64,000 bases of DNA, from the NCBI GenBank assembly GCA_003216895.1, contig QCID01000001.1, forward strand, positions 181,385 to 245,384, given 5' to 3'. Origin of the DNA: Prochlorococcus sp. AG-402-K04 (GTDB lineage: Bacteria > Cyanobacteriota > Cyanobacteriia > PCC-6307 > Cyanobiaceae). Under the pieces are notes generated by a model. That model saw nothing but the letters and a program-made list of their open reading frames with translations, ran no database searches and had not been told where the DNA came from. Position numbers and translations under genes: made by a program. This document shows positions 23,703 to 32,053 of the stretch, piece after piece. The stretch's first letter is position 1. Each line of letters opens with the position of its first letter.

Positions 23703-23722
23703 CATCAATATAAATTGATATG
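23703..23722. promoter_or_regulatory. Probable ArsR operator
   Basis: CATCAATATAAATTGATATG is an imperfect palindrome (ATCAAT / ATTGAT) in the divergent intergenic region between arsR and the GAPDH gene, about 50 bases before the GAPDH start. Such A+T-rich palindromes are the usual ArsR targets. Confidence 0.6.
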
Positions 23723-23770
23723 AGGAATCTTATCCTTTATTGATTCACTCAATTAACTCAATTACAGGTT

Positions 23771-24802
23771 ATGCGAATCGGTATTAATGGTTTCGGTCGA
23801 ATAGGACGACTAGTTCTAAGAGCGCTCTGGGGTAGAGAAAATATCGAGATTACACATATCAACGATCCATTGGGTGATGCAAGGGGAGCTGCGCATTTAC
23901 TTGAATTTGATTCAGTACATGGTCGTTGGAACAAAGCAATAAGCAACGACCAAAACAACCTGAGTATTGAAGATCAACCAATATCTTTTTCACAAGAAAG
24001 TGATTTCACAAAAGTCCCATGGAAGGAAAAAGGAATAGAGCTAATTCTCGAATGCTCAGGAAAATTCAAAACCCCTCAAACATTAAATCCTTATTTCGAT
24101 ACTCTTGGGATGAAAAGAGTTGTCGTTGCATGTCCTGTTAAAGGTGAAATACAGGGAGAGGATGCTCTAAATATCGTCTACGGCATTAATCATGATTTAT
24201 ATGAGCCCAATAAACATCGCTTAGTAACAGCTGCATCCTGCACAACTAATTGCCTGGCTCCCGTTGTGAAAGTTGTTAATCAAGCTTTTGGTATTAAGCA
24301 TGGAAGCATCACTACACTCCATGACCTAACAAATACACAGGTAATCGTTGATTCATTTAAATCAGATTTAAGAAGAGCAAGGAGCGGATCACAAAGCTTA
24401 ATTCCAACAACAACAGGTTCGGCAAAAGCGATAGGGATGATATTCCCAGAATTACAAGGGAAATTAAATGGCCATGCAGTTCGAGTTCCTCTCCTCAATG
24501 GATCTTTAACTGATGCTGTATTTGAATTAGAGAAAGAGGTCACGCAAGAAGAAGTCAATCATGTGTTCAAAAAAGCTTCAGAAGGAGAGCTAAAAGGAAT
24601 ACTCGGTTACGAAGAAAAACCACTTGTATCAATCGATTATGTCAATGACTCAAGGAGTTCAATTATTGATGCTCTCTCAACCATGGTGGTCAACAAAACT
24701 CAACTTAAAGTCTATATTTGGTATGACAATGAATGGGGTTATAGCTGTCGAATGGCAGATCTAGTTTGCCATGTCATAAATCTTGAAAAAGGCAAAAAAT
24801 AA
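23771..24802 (+). CDS. gap1: Glyceraldehyde-3-phosphate dehydrogenase of the arsenic cassette
   Basis: Full-length type [21 protein letters not shown] at the N-terminus (NAD-binding), SCTTNCLAP with catalytic Cys at ~157, [11 protein letters not shown], and [11 protein letters not shown] at the C-terminus. Beside arsR and arsJ, its expected role is to use arsenate in place of phosphate and make 1-arseno-3-phosphoglycerate for export by ArsJ. It starts at the first ATG after the operator. The main glycolytic/Calvin enzyme would be elsewhere; gap1 is the usual name for this second copy. Confidence 0.92.
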   Translation: MRIGINGFGRIGRLVLRALWGRENIEITHINDPLGDARGAAHLLEFDSVHGRWNKAISNDQNNLSIEDQPISFSQESDFTKVPWKEKGIELILECSGKFKTPQTLNPYFDTLGMKRVVVACPVKGEIQGEDALNIVYGINHDLYEPNKHRLVTAASCTTNCLAPVVKVVNQAFGIKHGSITTLHDLTNTQVIVDSFKSDLRRARSGSQSLIPTTTGSAKAIGMIFPELQGKLNGHAVRVPLLNGSLTDAVFELEKEVTQEEVNHVFKKASEGELKGILGYEEKPLVSIDYVNDSRSSIIDALSTMVVNKTQLKVYIWYDNEWGYSCRMADLVCHVINLEKGKK

Positions 24803-24806
24803 GAAC

Positions 24807-26069
24807 ATGCGATTAACGGCATTGCAACAATATGGAATAGTAACGACCAACTATTGGGCATTCACACTGACAGATGGTGCTCTAAGAATGCTAGTGATTT
24901 TTCACTTTCATAGCCTTGGATATACAACATTAGAAATTGCATTCTTATTCCTTTTTTATGAGTTCTTTGGCGTCATCACTAATCTCTATGGAGGTTGGAT
25001 AGGAGCAAGATATGGATTACGTCTAACACTTTGGGTAGGAACTCTTTTACAAATCGGTGCCTTATTGATGTTGATACCAGTTTCGAGTGGTTGGTCGAAA
25101 CTTTTGAGTGTCATTTATGTCATGGTTGCTCAAGCGATTAGTGGCATCGCAAAAGATCTCAATAAGATGAGTGCTAAAAGTGCCATCAAAACTGTCGTTC
25201 CAGACTCCTCAGAAGAAGATGGTGGCAATAATCAATTATTTAAATGGGTAGCCATCTTAACTGGATCAAAAAATGCCCTAAAAGGAGTTGGCTTCTTTCT
25301 TGGTGGACTTTTGCTTACCAGTTTTGGTTTTAATAAAGCAGTTGAATTAATGGCTATCGGTTTAGGTCTGTCATTTTTAATGACATTGATTTTGCCTGGA
25401 GATATTGGAAAGATGAAAAACAAACCTATCTTTAAAGACTTATTCTCTAAATCTCAAGGGATCAACGTCCTATCTGTTGCACGTTTTTTTCTCTTTGGAG
25501 CAAGAGATGTATGGTTCGTCGTAGCACTTCCTGTTTTTCTTGAAACGTATCTAAATTGGAATTTTTCTGAGATTGGAGCGTTCCTAGGCTTATGGGTTAT
25601 TGGTTATGGCTTTATCCAAGCTTTTGCACCGTCTTTACGAAATTTATGGGGAAATAAAACAAGCCCAGGAGTTTCTTCTGTTCAATTTTGGAGTGCTGTC
25701 TTAACTGCGATACCTGCGCTAATAGCAATAGCACTATGGCGACAAAGCAATCCAGAAATAGCAATTACAGCTGGATTGATATTATTTGGGTTCATTTTTG
25801 CAATGAACTCATCAATACATTCATATATGGTTCTTGCTTATACGGACAAGGAAAACGTGAGTCTAAATGTAGGCTTCTATTACATGGCAAATGCGGGAGG
25901 AAGACTGATTGGTACTCTCCTATCAGGAGTTTTATTCATGATTGGAGCTAATGCCTCTATAGGAATGCAACTATGTTTATGGTGTTCAAGCCTATTTGTA
26001 TTTATCTCATTGTTGACTAGTTTACGACTACCTCCGGTATCAAATACAAAAGTTATAAAACATTCCTAA
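24807..26069 (+). CDS. arsJ: ArsJ organoarsenical efflux permease (MFS)
   Basis: A ~420-residue MFS protein with about 12 helices. The N-terminus reads QQYGIVTTNYWAFTLTDGAL and continues HFHSLGYTTLEIAFLFLFYE, typical of ArsJ; a DLNKMSAKSAIK loop follows helix 4. ATG at 24807 lies 4 bases after the GAPDH stop; an in-frame TTG inside the GAPDH gene is less likely. ArsJ exports 1-arseno-3-phosphoglycerate, which then breaks down to arsenate outside, so the pair acts as an arsenate efflux path. Confidence 0.92.
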   Translation: MRLTALQQYGIVTTNYWAFTLTDGALRMLVIFHFHSLGYTTLEIAFLFLFYEFFGVITNLYGGWIGARYGLRLTLWVGTLLQIGALLMLIPVSSGWSKLLSVIYVMVAQAISGIAKDLNKMSAKSAIKTVVPDSSEEDGGNNQLFKWVAILTGSKNALKGVGFFLGGLLLTSFGFNKAVELMAIGLGLSFLMTLILPGDIGKMKNKPIFKDLFSKSQGINVLSVARFFLFGARDVWFVVALPVFLETYLNWNFSEIGAFLGLWVIGYGFIQAFAPSLRNLWGNKTSPGVSSVQFWSAVLTAIPALIAIALWRQSNPEIAITAGLILFGFIFAMNSSIHSYMVLAYTDKENVSLNVGFYYMANAGGRLIGTLLSGVLFMIGANASIGMQLCLWCSSLFVFISLLTSLRLPPVSNTKVIKHS

Positions 26070-26110
26070 GACCTTCAATAAAAAAAATTAAATATCAAGG
26101 GAAAGAAGGA

Positions 26111-26308
26111 CTACTGAACCTCTGATTCTCGGTCATATTCAAGTCCAACTTCATTCATCCAAGCTGCTTTCGTTTTACAGTTTTTACCATGCTCGGCTAG
26201 ATGTAATCCCTCAATCGAAATAAATAAAACTAGTAATGAAACTGGAATCCACCAGATGGGTGATCCAACTATTTCCTTCCAATTATTCATTGATTCTTTT
26301 TTTTTCAT
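26111..26308 (-). CDS. Small single-helix membrane protein
   Basis: The 65-residue frame starts MKKKESMNNWKEIVGSPIWW with a helix at ~15-33, followed by KNCKTKAAWMNEVGLEYDRE. The second Met (MNNWKE) is an alternative start. Convergent with arsJ. Confidence 0.55.
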   Translation of the reverse strand: MKKKESMNNWKEIVGSPIWWIPVSLLVLFISIEGLHLAEHGKNCKTKAAWMNEVGLEYDRESEVQ

Positions 26309-26364
26309 ATTAAAGAGCTTTTTTTAAGCTTAAGTTAAGAAGTTACTAGCAAGCAAAAAAGACA

Positions 26365-26392
26365 ATAAAAAAGGAGGCTAATGCCTCCTTTA
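26365..26392 (-). terminator. Terminator of pstS
   Basis: On the minus strand AAAGGAGGC-ATTA-GCCTCC is followed by six T. It lies ~20 bases after the pstS stop. Confidence 0.85.
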
Positions 26393-26411
26393 TATGAGCA
26401 TGAGGATTAAT

Positions 26412-27383
26412 TTATTTACCAATACGCTTAACCGCAGCACGAGACTTAGCAAGAATATCACCTTTAAGAGGTACAAAACCAAGAGAGGGAGCCTTAGCCT
26501 GGGCTTTATCACTTAGCAAGTAGTTAAGTGATTCTTGGACGGCTTTAGTATTTCTACCATTACCAGTCTCGTAAGCAAGAATCCATGTAAGCGTTGCGAT
26601 TGGATATGCACCCTTAGCTTTTGGGTTAGGATTTTTTCCGGCTAAATTTTTATCTAGTTTTATACCATTAAGAGCTTTTGCTCCTGCTTCTGTTGTTGGC
26701 TTTAAAAACTCACCAGATAAATTTTGAAGAGCGGCTGCTTTAATTACACCTCTAATATATGACTGGTTTACATAACCAATCGCGCCGGGAGTGTTACGAA
26801 TAACTCCAGCAACACCAGCATTACCTTTACCACCAACGCCAGCAGGCCAAGCGACAGATTTACCTGTACCTAGAGTCCAGGTCTTAGAGAAAGCTTGCAT
26901 GGAATTTGTAAAAGCCTTCGTAGTACCTGAACCATCAGAACGATGCACCCAAGTTAACTTTCCTTCAGGGCAACCAACCTCATTCCAGTTTGTAATTTTA
27001 CCCATAGCAACTCGAACAGCTTGCTCTTGAGTAAGTTTAAGATCGCAATCATAGTTATAACCAAAGGCAATAGTGCCGCCAACCATTGGGATTTGAACTA
27101 ATCCACGTGTAACTTTTGCAATATCTGTTGCTTTCATTGGATCATCAGACGCACCGAAATTAACGGTTTCATCAATAAAAGCTTTACGACCAGAACCTGA
27201 ACCAACAGCTTGATAGTTCACACGTGGACCACCTTCTTTAGCTAAGTCAGAGAACCAACGAGTGTAGATCTTAGCGGGGAAAGAAGCTCCTGCTCCGCTG
27301 AGACGAGAAGCTGCAGATGCGTTCATGCCTGCGCCCAAAGCAAGCAAGGAAGTCAAGAGAAGGGCCTTCTTGGCGAAGGTCAT
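26412..27383 (-). CDS. pstS: Phosphate ABC transporter periplasmic binding protein PstS
   Basis: A 323-residue PstS. Signal peptide MTFAKKALLLTSLLALGAG, then SGAGASFPAKIYTRWF and GSGSGRKAF (phosphate loop), GASDDPM, WVHRSDGSGTTKAF and the end SLGFVPL. It captures phosphate for PstCAB, which is not in this window. A Pho box lies about 100 bases upstream and a broken phoB-like gene just beyond. Its position beside the arsenate cassette fits the mistaken uptake of arsenate by phosphate transporters. Confidence 0.96.
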   Translation of the reverse strand: MTFAKKALLLTSLLALGAGMNASAASRLSGAGASFPAKIYTRWFSDLAKEGGPRVNYQAVGSGSGRKAFIDETVNFGASDDPMKATDIAKVTRGLVQIPMVGGTIAFGYNYDCDLKLTQEQAVRVAMGKITNWNEVGCPEGKLTWVHRSDGSGTTKAFTNSMQAFSKTWTLGTGKSVAWPAGVGGKGNAGVAGVIRNTPGAIGYVNQSYIRGVIKAAALQNLSGEFLKPTTEAGAKALNGIKLDKNLAGKNPNPKAKGAYPIATLTWILAYETGNGRNTKAVQESLNYLLSDKAQAKAPSLGFVPLKGDILAKSRAAVKRIGK

Positions 27384-27486
27384 GAGGCCTAATAAAAAAC
27401 TGGCTCTTATTTCATAGCATCTAATTGATCAAAATATTTATCATTAGAAATCAAATTAGCAATTCATCAATTTTTCTTGATCTATT

Positions 27487-27516
27487 CTTAACCTTTCGAT
27501 TAACCAAGATTAATTT
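27487..27516. promoter_or_regulatory. Pho box upstream of pstS
   Basis: Three 8-base repeats, CTTAACCT, GATTAACC and ATTAATTT, are separated by exactly 3 bases each (27487-27494, 27498-27505, 27509-27516). This fits the tandem 8-bp repeat pattern of cyanobacterial PHO boxes. It is read here on the plus strand, opposite to pstS. Confidence 0.6.
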
Positions 27517-27568
27517 ACTTTTTTAAAAAGAATGAACTTAAAATAACGCGAATTTTCAAGGAAATAAT

Positions 27569-27730
27569 TTAAAAGAAACTTGGCCAACATTTAACCATAC
27601 CAGTCTTACAAACTTCGACTGCATAACCTTCTGCAACAAGAGCTTCACGGAGTGTTTCACGAATGCTTTTATCGTCTTCAACAATTAAAATTCTTGGCTT
27701 GGATGGATTATTAGACAGGTGATCAACCAC
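27569..27730 (-). pseudogene. Truncated PhoB-like response regulator (receiver N-terminus only)
   Basis: Starting at GTG (27730), the frame reads VDHLSNNPSKPRILIVEDDK, then SIRETLREALVAEGYAVEVC, and stops soon after at MVKCWPSFF. This is the first ~45 residues of a receiver domain with the acidic DD pair, but the phosphoacceptor Asp, the rest of the receiver and the DNA-binding domain are absent. Position next to pstS makes phoB the likely origin. No phoR is visible nearby. Confidence 0.7.
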
Positions 27731-27805
27731 AAGGATGAACAAGCTTTGTATTACATATCAATTATAGTTGATGTGTACTAATATGCCTTGATCGCTAAAT
27801 CCAGT

Positions 27806-27949
27806 ATGCAAATTAATTTTCGAAAGAAATTAATTAGAACAGTGGTTTTTACTTTCTCAATTATTTTTTGCATGGGTTATTATTTCGATCAATATCCAAA
27901 CCATGAAATCCGGAAACAGATATCAACAGATGGATTATTAATGGATTAA
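27806..27949 (+). CDS. Small single-helix protein, 47 aa
   Basis: It starts MQINFRKKLIRTVVFTFSII with a basic N-terminus and one helix, then a polar tail FDQYPNHEIRKQ. Function unknown. Confidence 0.5.
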   Translation: MQINFRKKLIRTVVFTFSIIFCMGYYFDQYPNHEIRKQISTDGLLMD

Positions 27950-28045
27950 ATATAGGTATGGAGAAATAAAACGACTTAAAGATATTAGAGAAAGTATCAA
28001 CTAAAATTTTATAAGTGCTAATTAATACCTCTACAAAGAAAGAAG

Positions 28046-28276
28046 ATGAGATGGCCACCGAATGCAGCTTGGACCTCAGCCGTAAAAAGAGAAGGTTATC
28101 GACATTTTGAAGTTAAAAGCTATGGAGGCAAAAAAGATGAACGGTGGGTAGAACTATTTCCAGTTAACAACAACGAAATTCTTATAAGAGTTCCATGGTC
28201 GGAATTAAAAACATACTCAAAGTGGACGAGCGGATGGCTTCAGTTGCCAAAAGATGAAGATTGCGATGGTAACTAA
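28046..28276 (+). CDS. Small Trp-rich protein (TIGR02450-like)
   Basis: A 76-residue protein with the Trp pattern WPPNAAWTSAVKREGYRHFE, RWVELFPV and KWTSGWLQLPKD. The arrangement matches small cyanobacterial and proteobacterial Trp-rich proteins assigned to TIGR02450. Role unknown. Repeat copy 2 begins 27 bases after its stop. Confidence 0.7.
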   Translation: MRWPPNAAWTSAVKREGYRHFEVKSYGGKKDERWVELFPVNNNEILIRVPWSELKTYSKWTSGWLQLPKDEDCDGN

Positions 28277-28405
28277 TCTTTAGAGAAAATAAAAATAGAC
28301 ATTTTAAGTAATTATTCCTACACGGCTGGTACTAGTTTGTTCTTATATTTTTTGAACTTCTCAGGACAACCTTCTTTTTATACTGAGCTTTAGAAGGTTG
28401 TTTCT

Positions 28406-28519
28406 TTGAATAAAAAACGTCAGCGCTCCTCCCCAGAAGCCAATCAATTGATGACCAATGCAATTGATTGCCTGACGTACATTCATCCTAGATTTTCCTT
28501 TTCATCAATAGTTCTGTAG
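28406..28519 (+). CDS. Possible 37-aa peptide inside repeat copy 2
   Basis: Same TTG-started frame as at 17340-17453 (MNKKRQRSSPEANQL). Conservation carries no information because the whole repeat is near identical. Confidence 0.3.
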   Translation: MNKKRQRSSPEANQLMTNAIDCLTYIHPRFSFSSIVL

Positions 28520-28579
28520 GACCGTACGTCTTAAGTAGGGAAACCGTAAAAAGAATAATCTCTTCTAACTAGTCATTTA

Positions 28580-28607
28580 AAAAGGGCCCGAGGGGGCCCT
28601 TTTCCTT
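28580..28607 (+). terminator. Strong terminator inside repeat copy 2
   Basis: GGGCCC-GAGG-GGGCCC plus TTTTCC, identical to the hairpin in copy 1. Confidence 0.8.
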
Positions 28608-28781
28608 TACCGATTCTTTAGAAGCTTCTGGATATTGGTGGCCTGGGGCCAAGTGTCTAGTAGAAAGGCTTTTTTACTCCGTTAGGGCACCTAAACGATG
28701 CAGAGGAGTTTCGACTGAATTGACGCACCTATATCATTGATCCTTGTCGCATCAGACGAATAGCCTACTTATTCATTGAGA

Positions 28782-28934
28782 ATGTTGGAGCAGGAACCAG
28801 AATTCAGTTCGCTTCTCTTAAATACTCAGGTGGAGTGTCGACCATCAATGGTGCCTCTTAACTCAACAAACGTATCTTTGCTCTATTCGCACCTCAACGC
28901 AATCAGCCTTAATGCCCATTGCATTTCTACTTAA
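28782..28934 (+). CDS. Possible 50-aa peptide inside repeat copy 2
   Basis: Same frame as 17716-17868, beginning MLEQEPEFSSLLLN. Function and translation are both doubtful. Confidence 0.25.
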   Translation: MLEQEPEFSSLLLNTQVECRPSMVPLNSTNVSLLYSHLNAISLNAHCIST

Positions 28935-28992
28935 CCTGATCAAAAATAGTAAGTTTGGGGTCTAGCTAAGATCTAATCAATAAATCAAAAAC

Positions 28993-29187
28993 ATGAATCA
29001 GTCTCCAGAGAAAGAGAAGGGAATGAGCTTTATAAAAAAAGCTGGTAAATGGGCTCCATTAGTTGGAGGAGCATGGATTGTTCTAAATATTGTTGTTCCG
29101 TTAGCTCTACTTCGTATTCCTGCAGTCCAAAAATACTTAGTAGTACTGGAGGACAAACTCCCTTTTGACATTCCAGGTATTGGTTAG
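28993..29187 (+). CDS. Small membrane protein led by repeat copy 2, 64 aa
   Basis: It begins MNQSPEKEKGMSFIKKAGKW, then one helix (~19-41) and LEDKLPFDIPGIG at the end. Its leader is entirely the 683-bp repeat. The next gene starts at the base after its stop, so they form an operon. Confidence 0.65.
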   Translation: MNQSPEKEKGMSFIKKAGKWAPLVGGAWIVLNIVVPLALLRIPAVQKYLVVLEDKLPFDIPGIG

Positions 29188-29364
29188 ATGGCATCAGAGA
29201 TTATTTGTTTTTTCTTGCTTGGTATTGCAGCACTGCTTCTAAATGCTGGACTCGACGCTCAAGTTCTTCCACTCTTTTGGCTAATTCTTCCATTAGTAAT
29301 CAAATTAAGTTTCGACAATATAACCAGAAAGAAAGTACTCCTCATCAACAAAAAAACGAAATAA
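29188..29364 (+). CDS. Small two-helix membrane protein, 58 aa
   Basis: It reads MASEIICFFLLGIAALLLNA, a short LDAQVL linker, a second hydrophobic stretch (LFWLILPLVI), and a lysine-rich tail. Directly abuts the previous stop codon. Function unknown. An overlapping longer frame (29205-29387) is its shadow. Confidence 0.6.
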   Translation: MASEIICFFLLGIAALLLNAGLDAQVLPLFWLILPLVIKLSFDNITRKKVLLINKKTK

Positions 29365-29397
29365 AGGCTAAGGTCGTGAAAAATTAGCCGAAAAGCT

Positions 29398-29532
29398 TTG
29401 AACGAGTTACAAGCATTGACGCTATCAGGGGCATTAGCTGTATTTGCTATTACCTGGCTATTTTTTGGTTTTGGGGATGATGATGATGATGGAGGTGGGA
29501 TGATGAGACCTGTCAGACAAAATGCAGATTAA
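29398..29532 (+). CDS. One-helix protein with Asp-rich tail, 44 aa (TTG start)
   Basis: TTG at 29398 is the only possible start after a stop. It reads MNELQALTLSGALAVFAITW, one helix, then the tail DDDDDGGGMMRPVRQNAD. It belongs with 19743-19919 and 22347-22523. Likely the third gene of the transcript leaving repeat copy 2. Confidence 0.6.
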   Translation: MNELQALTLSGALAVFAITWLFFGFGDDDDDGGGMMRPVRQNAD

Positions 29533-29659
29533 AATCAGTTGCGAATAAGAAAGAAAAAAGCCTCAATCTAAATAAGACAATCGAAAGGTATTTTTACAAG
29601 TCCTAAAGCTAATCAAGCTTCTGATCAAGCATTAGCCTAAGTAATGAGAGCATGGGTAT

Positions 29660-29905
29660 ATGAAAAATTTTCTAATCAAATTAGTTTTATTCGTATTCAT
29701 TGTTTTCTCTGGATTGAATAGTGCTGAGGCTGTAATACAAGGCTGGGTTCCACCAGAGGATTATGGAGAAGGTGACTCATATGAAATGGGAATGGAATCC
29801 GAAGAAGAAGCTGTAGGAATGGATTCACAAAGTGAAGAGTTAAGTATGGAGGATATTTTTGGGGATGAACAAGTTTTTCCTTTTCCACCTGGTCTAGGCA
29901 ATTAA
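29660..29905 (+). CDS. Secreted acidic protein with FPF tail, 81 aa
   Basis: A signal peptide (~1-24, ending NSAEA) is followed by an acidic Met/Glu/Ser linker (SYEMGMESEEEAVGMDSQ) and the tail GDEQVFPFPPGLG. Paralogue of 20939-21199 and 33032-33292. Function unknown. Confidence 0.7.
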   Translation: MKNFLIKLVLFVFIVFSGLNSAEAVIQGWVPPEDYGEGDSYEMGMESEEEAVGMDSQSEELSMEDIFGDEQVFPFPPGLGN

Positions 29906-29975
29906 TCAAAAGGCAAACATTCGCTTTAGTAAGGTAGATGCAGATAACTATCTAACTTTTAAGTTTGTTGAACTA

Positions 29976-30386
29976 ATGGCAGCAATAAAAAAAGACTCAG
30001 AGCCTCTAGATAACTTATCCAGTCAAGAGATAGAAAATATTGTTAGATCAAACGAAATCTTGGATCAAGAAAATGAAAGACTAATCAAAGAAGAAGAAAT
30101 AGAGGCACAAAGATTTTCAAAGACAAAATCTACAAAAAGATTGCTTAGACGATTAAGAAGATCTCCACTTGAAGTAATAAATCGATCACTATTTTTTGTA
30201 TTCATTGGTAGTTTTATCTTCTCCTTTGTCTCTGTTTACTCAATCAATAAATTGTGGTTTATCTTTTATGTCATCAGTGCCTTCTCATGTGTGTTATACA
30301 CTCCCAATAGACAAGCCCTCAAGGAACTAATTGCAGCATGGCCTAACATCGAAGATCTTTTAAAAAAAAGAAGTCTATGGAAATAA
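29976..30386 (+). CDS. Hypothetical protein: coiled coil plus two membrane helices
   Basis: Residues ~15-45 form an acidic coiled coil (IVRSNEILDQENERLIKEEE), ~55-68 are Arg-rich (KRLLRRLRRSPLEV), and two helices follow (~72-92 and ~94-108). The end reads PNIEDLLKKRSLW. The layout resembles the CAAD/CURT1-like thylakoid proteins but I do not assert homology. Confidence 0.65.
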   Translation: MAAIKKDSEPLDNLSSQEIENIVRSNEILDQENERLIKEEEIEAQRFSKTKSTKRLLRRLRRSPLEVINRSLFFVFIGSFIFSFVSVYSINKLWFIFYVISAFSCVLYTPNRQALKELIAAWPNIEDLLKKRSLWK

Positions 30387-30472
30387 ATTATTGAGACTTA
30401 TAGGGCATAGATTTTAAAATTATTTTTTGAGCTAAGTCTGATCTATCCTAAATTCAAAATGATTAAAAGGTA

Positions 30473-30814
30473 ATGGATAAAAAAGGAGCCAAAGGGTACT
30501 GGATCTCAACGGCAAAAATTATTAATCAACAATTATTTGATGAATATGTCGAAAAAGTTGGGCCATGGCTCAAAGAGAATGGTGGGGAGGTATTTGCGAA
30601 AGATACAGACCCAATAGGAAAAGAAAAAACTGAAGATTCAAACCTTGCAGTCATTTGTGAATTTCCATCTATGCGAATAGCTGTAGATGCTTATGAATCC
30701 AGTGAATATCAAGAGCTATCAAAGCTACGTACAGCCGCGACAGTTAATTCTACTTTCACAATCATGGAGGGAATGGACGAGGCTACAAAACTTAGAAGAG
30801 CAATGGGAATGTAG
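30473..30814 (+). CDS. DUF1330 protein
   Basis: A dimeric alpha/beta-barrel-like protein: GYWISTAKIINQQLFDEYVE, then FPSMRIAVDAYESSEYQELS and a final strand FTIMEGMD, as in DUF1330. Likely a small enzyme or binding protein; no substrate is known. Confidence 0.8.
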   Translation: MDKKGAKGYWISTAKIINQQLFDEYVEKVGPWLKENGGEVFAKDTDPIGKEKTEDSNLAVICEFPSMRIAVDAYESSEYQELSKLRTAATVNSTFTIMEGMDEATKLRRAMGM

Positions 30815-30907
30815 ATAATGGCATCAGCCACTTCACCATTCATTTCACATGGATGGATGAATTGAACTAATTCCTTACCGCATTAAAACTCAAGGAGGCA
30901 TATTTTG

Positions 30908-31756
30908 ATGAGTACTCAAAATAGAAGTGAAGATCCAGAACTAGTCAGGAAAAACCTTGAATTAATTATTAGTTCGAACAATTACCAATTAGCCCATGAA
31001 GATAGAGAGTTACTCAATAGTGATGAAATGAGAGGAGTGCGAATGCTTCTAGAAATTAATAAACCAGAAAAAATCCTAGAAGAACAAAATATTTTATCAA
31101 CAATCATCGTCTTTGGAGGAGCGAGCCTTACCGATAAAAGCTCTATAAATAACAGACTTGAACTAGCGAAGAACTCTCTCACCAAAGATCCGAGCTCATC
31201 TGATTTACAGAGAGAAATAACACGTCTAAAGAATTTACAATCGATATCTCATTACTACGATTCGGCCAGAGAATTCGCAAAGATTGTCTCCAGACAAAAC
31301 CAAAAAGAACACTGTAATTCACATGTAATTGTCACTGGTGGCGGCCCAGGGATTATGGAGGCTGCCAACAGAGGCGCTTTTGATGCCGACTGTAAATCCA
31401 TAGGTTTAAATATAAGTCTCCCAAACGAACAACATCCCAATGCTTATATCACTCCTGGGCTTTGCTTCAAATTTAATTATTTCGCCTTACGAAAATTTCA
31501 TTTTGTGATGCGATCAGTTGCAGCTGTGTTTTTCCCTGGGGGATTTGGAACATTTGATGAACTCTTTGAATTACTAACTCTTCGTCAAACAGGAATGAAA
31601 ACACAAATCCCAATTATTCTATTTGGTCGAGATTATTGGTCGAAAGTGATCAACTTTCAATTTCTTTCAGACCATGGACTTATCTCAGATGAGCACATGA
31701 ATCTCTTTCAATACGCCGATAGTGCTTCAGAAGCATGGGACATTATCAAACAATAA
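30908..31756 (+). CDS. LOG-family (lysine decarboxylase-like) protein
   Basis: The nucleotide-binding motifs VTGGGPGIMEAANRGA (~140) and FFPGGFGTFDELFELLTL (~210) define the LOG family, which hydrolyses nucleoside 5'-monophosphates such as cytokinin ribotides. IVFGGASLTD marks the N-terminal strand. ATG at 30908 is preferred over a TTG one codon before. At 283 residues it is longer than plant LOGs and similar to bacterial TIGR00730 proteins with an N-terminal helix. Confidence 0.88.
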   Translation: MSTQNRSEDPELVRKNLELIISSNNYQLAHEDRELLNSDEMRGVRMLLEINKPEKILEEQNILSTIIVFGGASLTDKSSINNRLELAKNSLTKDPSSSDLQREITRLKNLQSISHYYDSAREFAKIVSRQNQKEHCNSHVIVTGGGPGIMEAANRGAFDADCKSIGLNISLPNEQHPNAYITPGLCFKFNYFALRKFHFVMRSVAAVFFPGGFGTFDELFELLTLRQTGMKTQIPIILFGRDYWSKVINFQFLSDHGLISDEHMNLFQYADSASEAWDIIKQ

Positions 31757-31771
31757 ACGTATCATCTGATA

Positions 31772-32053
31772 ATGGATTGGAAAACATCACTAGATTGGTA
31801 TTGTTCAGGCAACATTCTCGAGGAAGAGGATATTGAGCTTTTAGAAAAACATTATCAACAGGTAATCAAAGAAATCGATACGAATCTCTCCCTTGAACTA
31901 GCTCCAAAACATATTTGTAATCAAACCAATATTCCAGAGGGAAGTTCTTGGTTTACAGCAGTAGCAGTTGTACTTGATCGATTAAATCCTGTTAAGACTG
32001 GCAAGCCAAGAAGTTTAATCGTTGATCAATTAAGAAGAAAGCAAAGCAGTTAA
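31772..32053 (+). CDS. APKHIC/GSSW family protein, copy 1
   Basis: A 93-residue helical protein with LELAPKHICNQTNIPEGSSWFTAVAVVLDRLNP. Paralogues at 35113-35409 and 43985-44287 share the length, the H-I-C / E-I-C position and the D-(R/M/K)-x-(N/Q)-P end of the second helix. It starts 16 bases after the LOG gene, so the two are likely co-transcribed. Function unknown. Confidence 0.7.
   Translation: MDWKTSLDWYCSGNILEEEDIELLEKHYQQVIKEIDTNLSLELAPKHICNQTNIPEGSSWFTAVAVVLDRLNPVKTGKPRSLIVDQLRRKQSS

Larger units (their letters stand above)
28304..28987 (+). repeat. 683-bp direct repeat, copy 2
   Basis: Near-identical to 17238-17920 (one inserted base near the right end), in the same orientation and 11 kb away. 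It ends 5 bases before the ATG of the gene at 28993. The genes to left and right differ from those at copy 1, so only this block was duplicated or recently homogenised. Confidence 0.92.
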
